DNA from: Tabrizicola sp.
GTDB taxonomy: Bacteria > Pseudomonadota > Alphaproteobacteria > Rhodobacterales > Rhodobacteraceae
Length of the DNA stretch: 64,000 nt
NCBI RefSeq assembly: GCF_030694085.1
Contig: NZ_JAUXZE010000035.1
Coordinates: 186,001 to 250,000 of the forward strand
Reading direction: 5' to 3'
The notes below the pieces were generated by a model. That model was given only the letters and a program-made list of their open reading frames with translations. It made no database searches and was not told the origin of the DNA. The translations under genes were made by a program, and so were the position numbers. Positions 15,985 to 24,054 of this stretch are shown in pieces (within the stretch, counting starts at the first letter, position 1; the number at the start of each line of letters is the position of its first letter).

Positions 15985-16026
15985 CCTTCGGTCGCTCTTC
16001 GCGGCTGCCCGGCGAAGACCGACCGT
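15985..16026. terminator. Possible bidirectional hairpin between convergent genes
   Basis: TTCGGTCGCTCTTCGC and GCGAAGACCGACCG form an imperfect inverted repeat between the ends of the sodium-channel gene and the alpha/beta hydrolase gene. No T-run follows, so stopping transcripts is inferred from location only. Confidence 0.35.
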
Positions 16027-16046
16027 CAGGGAGGGATGAGCCGCCC

Positions 16047-16994
16047 CTATCCCCGATTCGCGTCGAACAAGGCCGCCGCGCGGTCGAAGAACCGGGCCCG
16101 TGCTGCGGGGCCTTCCATCATGATCTCGTGCTCGGCCCCGGGGTAGAGATCAAGCTGCCCGGTGCCCCAACCCGCCATCCTCAGGTGGATCGGCGGCACG
16201 TCCACCACCTTCTCGGCCGTCCCGAGGCCGCAGATCACCGGCACTCTTGGTGCCGCAAGTGCGGACAGCGCGGCACATTCCCGCAGCCCGGCCTGCAGCC
16301 AGCCGATCGAGGGGCCGCCAAGCGCAAGCTCGGGCACCTCGACAACCTGACGGCGCATGTAATCCCACATCTCGCGGTCAGTGGTCAGCACGTTGCCCTC
16401 GAAGGGCTGGCTGGACAGGTAGGCCTGCCCCCCCGTCGTCGGCGCATAGCGATGGGCATAGCCAAGTGGTCCGGCCAGCGCCCCCACGACCGTGGCGACA
16501 GGGCGCAGCCAGGCGGCCATTGCAATCCCCCACATCGGGGCCGAGAAGACCGCCGCGCGGATCGGAAGGCCGCGCATCAAGCTGCGCAGTCCGATGCAAC
16601 CGCCCATCGAATGTGCGACCAAGAAGAAGGGTTCCGGCAGTCCCGCGCGACCGGCTTCGGCCAGCATCGCATCAACGTCCTGCTGGTATTCATCGAAATC
16701 CCCGACATGGCCGGTCATCCGGTCCGGGAGCGCCCGGTCCGCCAGTCCCTGCCCGCGCCAGTCTATCGTGATCACCGAAAAGCCGCGTGCCACCAGATCG
16801 CCCGCAGCGCGCCCGTATTTCTCGACACATTCGGTGCGGCCGGGAAAGAGAAGCACCGTTCCCTTGTTCCCCGCCTTCCACCAGGCCACGCGAATCCGCG
16901 CTGCACCAGCCTGCAGCCAGAGGCAAACCGCCCCGGGCGGCCCTTCGGCCAGGTCTGCGTGGAACGGAGCCTCGGAGACCGCGCTGTCCTTCAC
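16047..16994 (-). CDS. Alpha/beta hydrolase, lysophospholipase/monoacylglycerol lipase type
   Basis: 315 residues, beginning with GTG at 16994. The fold shows an oxyanion strand VLLFPGRTECVEKYG, then IDWRGQGLADR, the nucleophile elbow AHSMGG (Ser), and a late PGAEHEIMME with the catalytic His; the acidic member should lie near CGLGTAEKVVD. This is the PldB-like group that cleaves lysophospholipids or monoacylglycerols. Its GTG start overlaps the stop of the SCP2 gene (GTGA), so the two are co-translated. Confidence 0.86.
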   Translation of the reverse strand: MKDSAVSEAPFHADLAEGPPGAVCLWLQAGAARIRVAWWKAGNKGTVLLFPGRTECVEKYGRAAGDLVARGFSVITIDWRGQGLADRALPDRMTGHVGDFDEYQQDVDAMLAEAGRAGLPEPFFLVAHSMGGCIGLRSLMRGLPIRAAVFSAPMWGIAMAAWLRPVATVVGALAGPLGYAHRYAPTTGGQAYLSSQPFEGNVLTTDREMWDYMRRQVVEVPELALGGPSIGWLQAGLRECAALSALAAPRVPVICGLGTAEKVVDVPPIHLRMAGWGTGQLDLYPGAEHEIMMEGPAARARFFDRAAALFDANRG

Positions 16995-17278
16995 CCCAGC
17001 ACCGAGCCCAGCTTCATCGCCAGCCCCATGTTGCCGTCGACCGAAAGCTTGCCGGTCATGAACGCCATCGTCGGGTTCATCTCGCCGTCAAGGATTGCGC
17101 GGAAGACGTCGGCCTCGGCGGTCAGGGTCACATCGGCCTCGTCGTCGCCAGCGCGCACGCCTGCGGGGTCCAGCATGATCGCCCCTTCGCCGGGGATCAC
17201 GAACTTGGCGACGCCGTCAAACCCGGCCGACAATTTCGCAGTTAGCGCCTTCACGGCGGCATCGATCATTTCGCTCAT
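16991..17278 (-). CDS. SCP2 sterol/lipid-binding domain protein
   Basis: 95 residues, consisting only of an SCP2 domain: GFDGVAKFVIPGEGAIMLDPAGV, DVTLTAEADVFRAILDGEMNP, and TGKLSVDGNMGLAMKLGSVL near the end. The ATG at 17278 is chosen because the fold starts there; a much longer open frame to 17845 is the shadow of the TPR gene on the other strand. SCP2 domains bind lipids such as fatty acyl-CoA or sterols in the cytosol. Coupling to the downstream lipase suggests a role in lipid handling. Confidence 0.88.
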   Translation of the reverse strand: MSEMIDAAVKALTAKLSAGFDGVAKFVIPGEGAIMLDPAGVRAGDDEADVTLTAEADVFRAILDGEMNPTMAFMTGKLSVDGNMGLAMKLGSVLG

Positions 17279-17344
17279 CACAAGTCTCCGGTTCGTGACC
17301 CTGGCACCTCTGGCAATCTGGCGCGGATCGGTTACTTTCATGTT

Positions 17345-17908
17345 ATGGGTCTCCAGGCCGCCATTCTCAATCGTCTCGTTGCGGCACTTTTGCCGTTTTT
17401 CCTGACTTGTGCTGTCGCGTTTGCTGAAGACACCGCCAAGCTGGATGGCCTGTTCGACCGGCTCAAGTCTGCCGAAGCGGCCGAGGCAGGCCGGATCGAG
17501 ACGGAAATCTGGATCGAATGGTCCAAATCCGGGTCGCCGGCGATGGACCTGCTGCTTCAGCGTGGCAAGGACGCGATGAACCTGGGCGACGCGGGTCAGG
17601 CCATCGAACATTTCACCGCCGTCATCGACCATTCCCCCGATTTTGCCGAAGCCTGGAACGCGCGGGCCACCGCCTATTACATGGCGGGCGAGTTCGGACC
17701 TTCGGTTGCCGACATCGCCAAGGTCCTGACACTGAATCCGCGGCATTTCGGGGCCTTGTCGGGACTTGCGATGATTCTGGAAGAAACCGGCAAGTCCGAA
17801 CGCGCGTTGGAGGTTTACAAGGCAGCCCTCGCCATCCATCCCCATCTGCAGGGCGCGACCGAAGCGGTCGAGCGTCTGCAGATCGAGGCCGAGGGTCAGG
17901 AGCTTTAA
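17345..17908 (+). CDS. Exported TPR protein
   Basis: 187 residues. The start LVAALLPFFLTCAVAFA is a signal peptide. After a linker, at least three TPR units are visible from about residue 65: AMNLGDAGQAIEHFTAVIDHSPDF, AEAWNARATAYYMAGEFG, and FGALSGLAMILEETGKSERALEVYKAALAIHP. It is probably periplasmic, binding partner proteins through the repeat surface. Divergent from the SCP2 gene. It ends three bases before the helicase gene, so the two may be co-transcribed though they act in different compartments. Confidence 0.82.
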   Translation: MGLQAAILNRLVAALLPFFLTCAVAFAEDTAKLDGLFDRLKSAEAAEAGRIETEIWIEWSKSGSPAMDLLLQRGKDAMNLGDAGQAIEHFTAVIDHSPDFAEAWNARATAYYMAGEFGPSVADIAKVLTLNPRHFGALSGLAMILEETGKSERALEVYKAALAIHPHLQGATEAVERLQIEAEGQEL

Positions 17909-17911
17909 GTC

Positions 17912-20794
17912 ATGGACGCCCCGCGGCGGGTGACGGCGGTCCTAGGGCCGACGAACACTGGCAAGACCCATCATGCGATCGAGCGGATGCTGTCGCACCG
18001 GACGGGCGTCATCGGCCTGCCCTTGCGGCTTCTGGCGCGCGAGGTCTATGACCGCATCGTGGCCAAGGTCGGTCCGTCCGTCGTGGCACTTGTCACGGGT
18101 GAGGAACGGATCGTTCCCGACCGAACGCAATACTGGGTCTGCACGACCGAGGCGATGCCGCTAGAGATCGGGGCCGATTTCGTCGCTGTGGACGAGATCC
18201 AGCTTTGCGCCGATGCCGACCGGGGCCACGTCTTCACCGACCGCCTCCTCCGCGCCCGGGGGCTGAACGAGACGCTGTTCCTGGGCTCCGACACCATGCG
18301 GGGGGCCATTGCGGGACTGGTGCCGCATGTGACGTTCCTGAAACGCGACCGGATGTCGACGCTGAAATATGCCGGGTCGAAGAAGATCAGCCGGATGCCC
18401 GCACGGTCGGCCATCGTGGGGTTCTCGGTCGAGAACGTCTATGCGATTGCGGAACTGATCCGGCGCCAGAAGGGTGGCTGCGCCGTTGTCATGGGCGCCC
18501 TCAGCCCCCGCACCCGTAACGCCCAGGTGGCGCTGTATCAGAACGGCGACGTGGACTACCTCGTGGCGACCGACGCCATCGGCATGGGCCTCAACCTCGA
18601 CATCAGCCACGTCGCCTTCTCTTCGACCGCCAAATTCGACGGTCGCCGGATGCGCGCGCTGTACCCGCAGGAACTGGCGCAGATCGCAGGCCGGGCGGGC
18701 CGCCATACCGAGGACGGGACCTTCGGCGTCACCGGCGAGGCGCGGCCCTTCGACGAGGATGTGGTCGATGCCATCGAGACCCACCGCTTTGCCCCGGTCA
18801 AGAAGCTGCACTGGCGTAACGAATCGATGGATTTCGGGTCGGCTGACCGCCTGGTCCGCAGCCTGGAGGCCCCAACCTTCAACGAATGGCTGACCCGCGC
18901 CCGGGATGCCGACGACGTTCTGGCGCTGAAGGCGCTCTCCGCCCTGCCCGAGGTGCAGGACAAGCTGACCGAACCGAAGCGCGTGCAGCTTCTGTGGGAT
19001 GTCTGCCGCATCCCCGATTTCCGCTCCTCATCAGGACCCGAACACACGACACTGCTGACGCGCATCTTCGAGTTTCTGGTGGGTCGCGGCCTGGGCGGAG
19101 GCCGTATCCCAAGCGACTGGCTGGCAACTGCGATCAAGCGGATCGACAAGACCGACGGCGACATCGACACATTATCGCGCCGTTTGGCGTATATCCGCAC
19201 CTGGACCTACGTCACCCAGCGGAAAAACTGGGTCGAAGACGAAACCCATTGGCGCGAGGAAACGCGCGCTGTAGAAGACCGCCTGTCGGATGCGCTGCAT
19301 GCGGCGCTGACGCAACGATTTGTCGACCGGCGGACATCCGTTCTCCTCCGCCGGTTGAAGCAGAAGGAGGCTCTCGTGGCCGAAGTGAATGACAAGGGCG
19401 AAGTGACGGTCGAAGGCGAATTCGCCGGGAAACTGGAAGGCTTCCGCTTCAAGCAGGATGCCAGTGCGACGCCCGATGCCGCACGGACGCTGGCCCAGGC
19501 CGCGATCCAGGCCCTGAAGCCGGAATTCCACCTGCGCGCCGACCGCTTCTACAACGCGCCGGACACCGAGCTTGATTTCACCGAACAGGGTGGCCTCATG
19601 TGGGGCACCAACGCGGTGGGCAAGCTGGTCAAGGGCGCCGAGCCCGCAAAACCCGCAGTCGAGGCCTTCGTGGACGAAGAAGCCGGCCCCGAGGTGGTGG
19701 AAAAGGTCCGCCGCCGCCTGCAGCACTTCATCGACCGCAAGGTTGCCGCGCAGTTCGAGCCGCTCCTCAACATGTCCCGCGACGAGACGCTGACCGGCCT
19801 CGCCCGCGGTTTCGCATTCCGTCTAAGCGAGGCGATGGGCGTCCTGCCGCGCGATGCCGTCGCCAACGAAGTGAAGGAACTGGATCAAGAGGCCCGTGGT
19901 GCCCTGCGCAAGCACGGTGTGCGTTTCGGCCAGTTCACCATCTTCCTGCCCGCCCTTCTGAAACCAGCCCCCACGCGTCTGCGTCTGGTGCTGTGGTCGC
20001 TGTGGAACGGGCTGCAGGAATTCCCCGAATCTCCGCCCCCCGGTCTGGTGACGATCCCCAACGTCCAGGAAGTGCCGACGCAGCACTACACGCTGGCCGG
20101 CTACCATCCCGCCGGAACCCGCGCGATCCGCATCGACATGCTGGAACGCCTGGCCGACATCCTGCGCCAGAAGGACAGCCGCGCCGGGTTCGAGGCGACC
20201 CCCGACATGCTGTCGATCACCGGCATGACCCTAGACCAGTTCGCCGACCTGATGGCGGGCCTGGGCTACAAGGGTGAAAAGGCCGAGCGCCCGAAGGTCA
20301 AAGCCGAGACGCCGAAGGCCCCCGAGATCTCTGAGGAAGCCGCCGCAGCCATTGCGGCGGGCGTGCCGATCCCCGAAGAAGTCTCGATCCTGGCCCCGCC
20401 GCCGGAACCAGAGGCCGAACCTGCGGCACCCGAGATGGAGGCGTTCTACACCTTCACCTGGGCGCCGAAGCCCCGTCCACGCCCCGAACGCGCCCCCCGC
20501 CCCGAGCGCAAGGAAGGCGAAGCGCCCCGTGCCCCGCGTGGCGACCGCCCGCAAGGCGACCATCCGCAAGGCGACCGTCCCAAAGGAGACCGTCCGCAGG
20601 GAGACCGTCCGCGCGGCGACCGCCCCAAAGGCGACCGTCCGAAGGGCGACCGGCCGAAGGGCGACTACAAAGGCGGCAAACCGCAGCGCGACGACCGCCA
20701 GAAATCGTTCGAGGCCCGTCCGCCCCGGCAGGAAAAGCCCATCGATCCCGACAACCCCTTCGCCGCTCTTCTTGCGCTTAAGGGCAAGATCTGA
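17912..20794 (+). CDS. SUV3-type DEAD/H-box RNA helicase with charged repeat tail
   Basis: 960 residues. The helicase core is at about 8-330: Walker A GPTNTGKT at 12-19, motif II DEIQ at 94-97, and motif VI QIAGRAGR. This is the mitochondrial SUV3/bacterial SUV3-like family, which unwinds RNA in a 3' to 5' direction and in mitochondria feeds a degradosome. A SUV3 C-terminal region follows, and then, from about residue 830, a disordered tail with a tandem run of GDRPKG/GDRPQG hexapeptides (about residues 880-915), likely an RNA or RNase E contact surface. Nucleotides 20540-20668 carry the matching repeats. It is followed at once by an S4 RNA-binding protein gene. Confidence 0.9.
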   Translation: MDAPRRVTAVLGPTNTGKTHHAIERMLSHRTGVIGLPLRLLAREVYDRIVAKVGPSVVALVTGEERIVPDRTQYWVCTTEAMPLEIGADFVAVDEIQLCADADRGHVFTDRLLRARGLNETLFLGSDTMRGAIAGLVPHVTFLKRDRMSTLKYAGSKKISRMPARSAIVGFSVENVYAIAELIRRQKGGCAVVMGALSPRTRNAQVALYQNGDVDYLVATDAIGMGLNLDISHVAFSSTAKFDGRRMRALYPQELAQIAGRAGRHTEDGTFGVTGEARPFDEDVVDAIETHRFAPVKKLHWRNESMDFGSADRLVRSLEAPTFNEWLTRARDADDVLALKALSALPEVQDKLTEPKRVQLLWDVCRIPDFRSSSGPEHTTLLTRIFEFLVGRGLGGGRIPSDWLATAIKRIDKTDGDIDTLSRRLAYIRTWTYVTQRKNWVEDETHWREETRAVEDRLSDALHAALTQRFVDRRTSVLLRRLKQKEALVAEVNDKGEVTVEGEFAGKLEGFRFKQDASATPDAARTLAQAAIQALKPEFHLRADRFYNAPDTELDFTEQGGLMWGTNAVGKLVKGAEPAKPAVEAFVDEEAGPEVVEKVRRRLQHFIDRKVAAQFEPLLNMSRDETLTGLARGFAFRLSEAMGVLPRDAVANEVKELDQEARGALRKHGVRFGQFTIFLPALLKPAPTRLRLVLWSLWNGLQEFPESPPPGLVTIPNVQEVPTQHYTLAGYHPAGTRAIRIDMLERLADILRQKDSRAGFEATPDMLSITGMTLDQFADLMAGLGYKGEKAERPKVKAETPKAPEISEEAAAAIAAGVPIPEEVSILAPPPEPEAEPAAPEMEAFYTFTWAPKPRPRPERAPRPERKEGEAPRAPRGDRPQGDHPQGDRPKGDRPQGDRPRGDRPKGDRPKGDRPKGDYKGGKPQRDDRQKSFEARPPRQEKPIDPDNPFAALLALKGKI
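20540..20668 (+). repeat. In-gene hexapeptide repeat tract (GDRPxG)
   Basis: About nine units of an 18-bp repeat encode Gly-Asp-(Arg/His)-Pro-(Lys/Gln/Arg)-Gly within the helicase tail. Units differ in the fifth residue and in silent positions, so the tract is old enough to have diverged but could still vary in copy number between strains. Confidence 0.8.
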
Positions 20795-21118
20795 TTGGCG
20801 GGGCCTTCGGGCAAACCTGATCCAGCCGCCGCCCAACGGTTGCGGCTGGATAAATGGCTCTGGCAGGCCCGCTTCTTCAAGTCGCGCAGCACCGCCGCCG
20901 AGGTCATTGCCGACGGCCATGTCCGCGTGAACGGCACCCGCATCAGCCGACCCGGCCGGGATGTGGGCGCAGGCGACACGCTGACCTTCCCGCAAGGCAA
21001 CCGCATCCGCGTGATCCGCGTCCTGGCGCCCGGGGTCAGGCGCGGCCCGGCGACCGAGGCGCAGGAGCTCTATCTTGACCTTGATCCGGGAACATCTGAC
21101 CCGGACCCGCTTGAATGA
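20795..21118 (+). CDS. S4 domain RNA-binding protein (Hsp15/HslR-like)
   Basis: 107 residues. The S4 domain covers about 16-75: QRLRLDKWLWQARFFKSRSTAAEVI, then GHVRVNGTRIS and VGAGDTLTFPQGNR. Hsp15 binds stalled 50S subunits carrying nascent chains and helps recycle them after heat stress. The start is a TTG directly after the helicase stop TGA; there is no in-frame ATG before the S4 fold. The tight arrangement with an RNA helicase suggests a shared RNA-related unit. Confidence 0.85.
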   Translation: MAGPSGKPDPAAAQRLRLDKWLWQARFFKSRSTAAEVIADGHVRVNGTRISRPGRDVGAGDTLTFPQGNRIRVIRVLAPGVRRGPATEAQELYLDLDPGTSDPDPLE

Positions 21119-21170
21119 TCCGCCTGCCTGCTCTAGCTAGACGCAAACGTTTCGCACCAAGGCCACGCCC

Positions 21171-21509
21171 ATGACCTACGTCGTCATCGACAACTGCATC
21201 GCCTGCAAATACACCGACTGCGTCGAGGTCTGCCCGGTCGACTGCTTCTATGAGGGCGAGAACATGCTCGTCATCCACCCGGATGAATGCATCGACTGCG
21301 GCGTCTGCGAACCCGAGTGCCCCGCCGACGCCATCCGCCCCGACACGGAACCGGACATGGAGGAATGGGTTTCCTTCAACCGGAAATATGCTGTGCAGTG
21401 GCCGGTGATCGTGACCAAGAAGGACCCGCTGCCCGACTATGAAGAGCGTGACGGCGAAACCGGCAAGCTGCAGAAGTACTTCTCGGAAGCGCCCGGCGCC
21501 GGCGGCTGA
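21171..21509 (+). CDS. fdxA: Seven-iron ferredoxin (3Fe-4S plus 4Fe-4S)
   Basis: 112 residues. The first cluster motif is [18 protein letters not shown] (Cys 9, 12, 17 and 21 region), the second [12 protein letters not shown]. The long C-terminal extension after about residue 60 ([16 protein letters not shown]) is typical of the FdxA group, as in Azotobacter FdI. It carries electrons in the cytosol; the partner is unknown. Linkage to carD downstream is common in Rhodobacterales and Rhizobiales. Confidence 0.93.
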   Translation: MTYVVIDNCIACKYTDCVEVCPVDCFYEGENMLVIHPDECIDCGVCEPECPADAIRPDTEPDMEEWVSFNRKYAVQWPVIVTKKDPLPDYEERDGETGKLQKYFSEAPGAGG

Positions 21510-21794
21510 CCGCGGTCCGATTCGGGCGCAAGTGTGGCCACGAATCGGTTACGGCGGGCGAAGTTTATAAATTTCAATGCGTTACGCATGAACTGCCCGG
21601 TTTCGCGGCAGTTGGAATCAGTGCGTTTTTGTGTTATTGTTCGTTTACAAAGCAAGCATGGAAGCCTGAACCGGCTTAGCGCATATCGCCTAGGCCCAAA
21701 TCTTTTGTGACAATCCAGCTCCACTCGCCTGAACTTTGGTTCAGGGCGCGCGGGGCCTTTGTCGCGGAGGGGGCCTCTTTTTGGGGAAAGCTGA

Positions 21795-22307
21795 ATGACC
21801 AAGTCGAAGAAGCCTGAATTCCGTCCGAACGATTTTGTGGTCTACCCGGCGCACGGCGTCGGCAAGATCATCTCGATCGAGGAGCAGCAGATCGCCGGGA
21901 TTCAGCTGGAGCTTTTCGTCATCTCCTTCGAAAAGGACAAGATGACCCTGCGTGTCCCCACCCACAAGGCGGTGGAAATCGGCATGCGCGCGCTGTCGGC
22001 ACCCGACGTGATCACCAAGGCGCTCGACACGCTGAAGGGCAAGGCCAAGGTCAAGCGCGCGATGTGGTCGCGCCGCGCCCAGGAATACGAACAGAAAATC
22101 AACTCGGGCGACCTGCTGTCCATCGCCGAAGTCGTCCGCGACCTGCACCGCACCGACGACCAGCGTGAACAGTCCTACTCCGAGCGTCAGCTTTACGAAG
22201 CCGCCCTCGAACGCCTGACCCGCGAAGTGGCAGCCGTGTCCGGTGTGGATGAGGCTGGGGCTGCCAAGCAGGTCGACAGCGTCCTCGTGGGTCGCGTCGC
22301 GGCCTGA
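21795..22307 (+). CDS. carD: CarD family RNA polymerase-binding transcription factor
   Basis: 170 residues. The N-terminal RNA polymerase interaction domain is clear: FRPNDFVVYPAHGVGKIISIEEQQIAGIQLELFVI, followed by DKMTLRVPTHK. The C-terminal half is helical (WSRRAQEYEQKINSGDLLSIAEVVRDLHR). CarD binds the polymerase beta subunit and stabilises open complexes, notably at rRNA promoters. It is preceded by a 285-bp untranslated gap containing an AT-rich patch (about 21590-21650), suitable for its promoter, and followed by a strong hairpin terminator. Confidence 0.93.
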   Translation: MTKSKKPEFRPNDFVVYPAHGVGKIISIEEQQIAGIQLELFVISFEKDKMTLRVPTHKAVEIGMRALSAPDVITKALDTLKGKAKVKRAMWSRRAQEYEQKINSGDLLSIAEVVRDLHRTDDQREQSYSERQLYEAALERLTREVAAVSGVDEAGAAKQVDSVLVGRVAA

Positions 22308-22327
22308 CCGTTCCTTTTGGTGAATTG

Positions 22328-22354
22328 AAACGGCGGCCCTTCGCGGCCGCCGTT
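22328..22354. terminator. Bidirectional hairpin terminator after carD
   Basis: AAACGGCGGCC and GGCCGCCGTTT form an 11-bp stem with a short loop. It is followed by TTTC on the plus strand and preceded by GAATTGAAA. It lies between the convergent ends of carD and the ankyrin gene and should serve both. Confidence 0.85.
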
Positions 22355-22355
22355 T

Positions 22356-22736
22356 TCATTTGGACGCGAGCAGCTTTCGCAACTGAGGCGCGCGTTCCAT
22401 TGCCATCTTCCGCGGCGACTCACCGAATTCCGAGATCGCGTCAGGGTCAGCCCCCGCCTTCAGAAGTGCGTCTACAGCTTGCAGGTTCTGTTGCCGGACA
22501 GCGATATGCAGCGGAGTTTCCGACATGTCGCCAGCTGCATTCACCCTTGCCCCTGCTTCAATCAGCGCAAGCGCCGCGCCGGTATCGTTGCGCCACAGCA
22601 TGACATGAAGTGGCGTATCGCCATCGCAATCGACCGAGTGCAGATGCACAGGAGCACTGCCCATCCCGGCAGGGAAAAGGCTGTCAGAGCAAGACGCGAG
22701 GATCTCTTCCAATGTCCTGCGACCAGCAGGCTTCAT
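22356..22736 (-). CDS. Ankyrin repeat protein
   Basis: 126 residues from the ATG at 22736; the longer frame to 22946 is mostly Arg/Trp shadow of the next gene. Two to three ankyrin units are visible: DCDGDTPLHVMLWRNDTGAALALIEAGARVN, then SETPLHIAVRQQNLQAVDALLKAGADPDA, and a partial EFGESPRKMAMER. It has no signal peptide and is probably a cytosolic protein-binding protein. Ends within 2 bp of the carD terminator. Confidence 0.78.
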   Translation of the reverse strand: MKPAGRRTLEEILASCSDSLFPAGMGSAPVHLHSVDCDGDTPLHVMLWRNDTGAALALIEAGARVNAAGDMSETPLHIAVRQQNLQAVDALLKAGADPDAISEFGESPRKMAMERAPQLRKLLASK

Positions 22737-22761
22737 TTGCTGTCCCCGGGCATTGTCCGCC

Positions 22762-23310
22762 TCACCCGAAATACCGCTCCGCCGGCAAATACCCCGCCAA
22801 CCGCCCCGCCGCGCACCAGTCGCGCTCCAGCCCCAAGTCGCCCACCAGGATGACCTGGTCCGACGGCACCTTCCCCAGCGCCGCACGAAGCCGGTCCCGC
22901 ATCTCGCCAAACCCCGCCAGCGCATAGGGTGCGGGCCAAGCCCCATCCAGCACCGGATTGGCCGCCTCCACCATCCCCGGAGTCAGCGGCGCCACCGCCA
23001 AAGCCAACCGCCCGCATTGCACCACGGCCAGCTTCCCAGCCCGATCCTCCGGCATCGCAGGCCGAAGCAGCGACACCCGCAAGGCATTGGATGAAAACAG
23101 AAACGCCACCACATCATGCCCCGTGGCTGCCCGCACCCCGGCATAGGTCCTGTAATCCAGCCCCAGCGCCTTGGCCCGCTTCACCCGCAGCCGCACCACT
23201 TCCACGGGCAGCACCGGCAACAACCGCTCCCGCGCCGAGGACCAGCAATGCCGCCGCCAGCTGACCCCGCCTTCCAACGACGGCCCGCCATTGTGCCCGA
23301 TCTCGCCCAT
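22762..23310 (-). CDS. Conserved protein of unknown function
   Basis: 182 residues from the ATG at 23310, with GGAG about 8 bases upstream (a GTG one codon earlier is also possible). The start MGEIGHNGGP occurs in many short rhodobacterial and phage-derived proteins. The middle reads WRRHCWSSARERLLPVLPVEVVRLRVKRAKALGLDYRTYAGVRAATGHDVVAFLFSSNALR, which suggests a compact alpha/beta fold. No catalytic motif is recognised. It runs toward the ankyrin gene (25-bp gap) and may be read with it. Confidence 0.7.
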   Translation of the reverse strand: MGEIGHNGGPSLEGGVSWRRHCWSSARERLLPVLPVEVVRLRVKRAKALGLDYRTYAGVRAATGHDVVAFLFSSNALRVSLLRPAMPEDRAGKLAVVQCGRLALAVAPLTPGMVEAANPVLDGAWPAPYALAGFGEMRDRLRAALGKVPSDQVILVGDLGLERDWCAAGRLAGYLPAERYFG

Positions 23311-23415
23311 CACCCGCTCCGCGGCATTTGACTCAAAGTTTCATTCATCTTTGCGCAAATATCCTGCGGGGGTCCGGGGGTGCAAAACCCCCGGGGGCCG
23401 GCCAAAGGCGCGACC

Positions 23416-24012
23416 TCAGTCATACTCCCGCAGCCGCGCCACGTAGCGGGCCATCGTGTCGACCTCCAGGTTCACCCGGTCCCCCACGGCCACCTCGCCC
23501 CATGTCGTCACCGACTGCGTATGCGGAATGAAGTTCACTCCGAACTCCGCCCCCGCAACCTCGTTCACCGTCAGCGAGGTGCCGTTCAGTGCGACGGACC
23601 CCTTGGGAGCGATGAACCGGGCCAGGGCCTCTGGCGCGCGGAAGGTCACCCGGACCGACCCGCCCTCGGGCCGAACTGCCACCACCTCGGCCAGCCCGTC
23701 CACGTGGCCGGATACGATGTGGCCCCCAAGCTCGTCGCCCACCTTCAGCGCGCGTTCAAGGTTCACCCGTTTGCCGGGAACCCAGTCGTCGAGATTGGTC
23801 TTCGACACCGTCTCGGCCGAGATCTCGACATCGAACCAGTTCTCCGGCTCCGAGCCCAGGGCCACCACCGTCAGGCAGACCCCGTCGCAGGCGATCGACG
23901 CCCCGATGTCGATGCCGTCCACGTCATAGCGCGTGGCAATCCGCGCCCGCAGGTCGCCGGTGACCTTCGTCTCGACGATCCGACCGACATCGGTGACAAT
24001 TCCGGTGAACAT
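23416..24012 (-). CDS. ribE: Riboflavin synthase alpha subunit
   Basis: 198 residues, from the MFTGIVTDVG start typical of the enzyme. It dismutates two lumazine molecules into riboflavin and its own substrate's precursor. The duplicated lumazine-binding halves can be seen: GASIACDGVCLTVV with HIVSGHVDG in the first, and GSVALNGTSLTVNEV with FIPHT in the second. The frame stays open upstream to 24714 but only as shadow of the kpsS gene. It is 10 kb from ribB/ribH, whose product it uses. Divergent from the capsule gene with about 40 bp between. Confidence 0.94.
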   Translation of the reverse strand: MFTGIVTDVGRIVETKVTGDLRARIATRYDVDGIDIGASIACDGVCLTVVALGSEPENWFDVEISAETVSKTNLDDWVPGKRVNLERALKVGDELGGHIVSGHVDGLAEVVAVRPEGGSVRVTFRAPEALARFIAPKGSVALNGTSLTVNEVAGAEFGVNFIPHTQSVTTWGEVAVGDRVNLEVDTMARYVARLREYD

Positions 24013-24054
24013 GCGCGCCTCCTGCTGATCCGTTTGAGGTAAAGCCCCCCCGCC

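Noticed and set aside
20446..20628. CRISPR-like repeat array in 20.5-20.7 kb
   Set aside because: The repeats are in-frame hexapeptide codons without spacers and lie inside the helicase gene.
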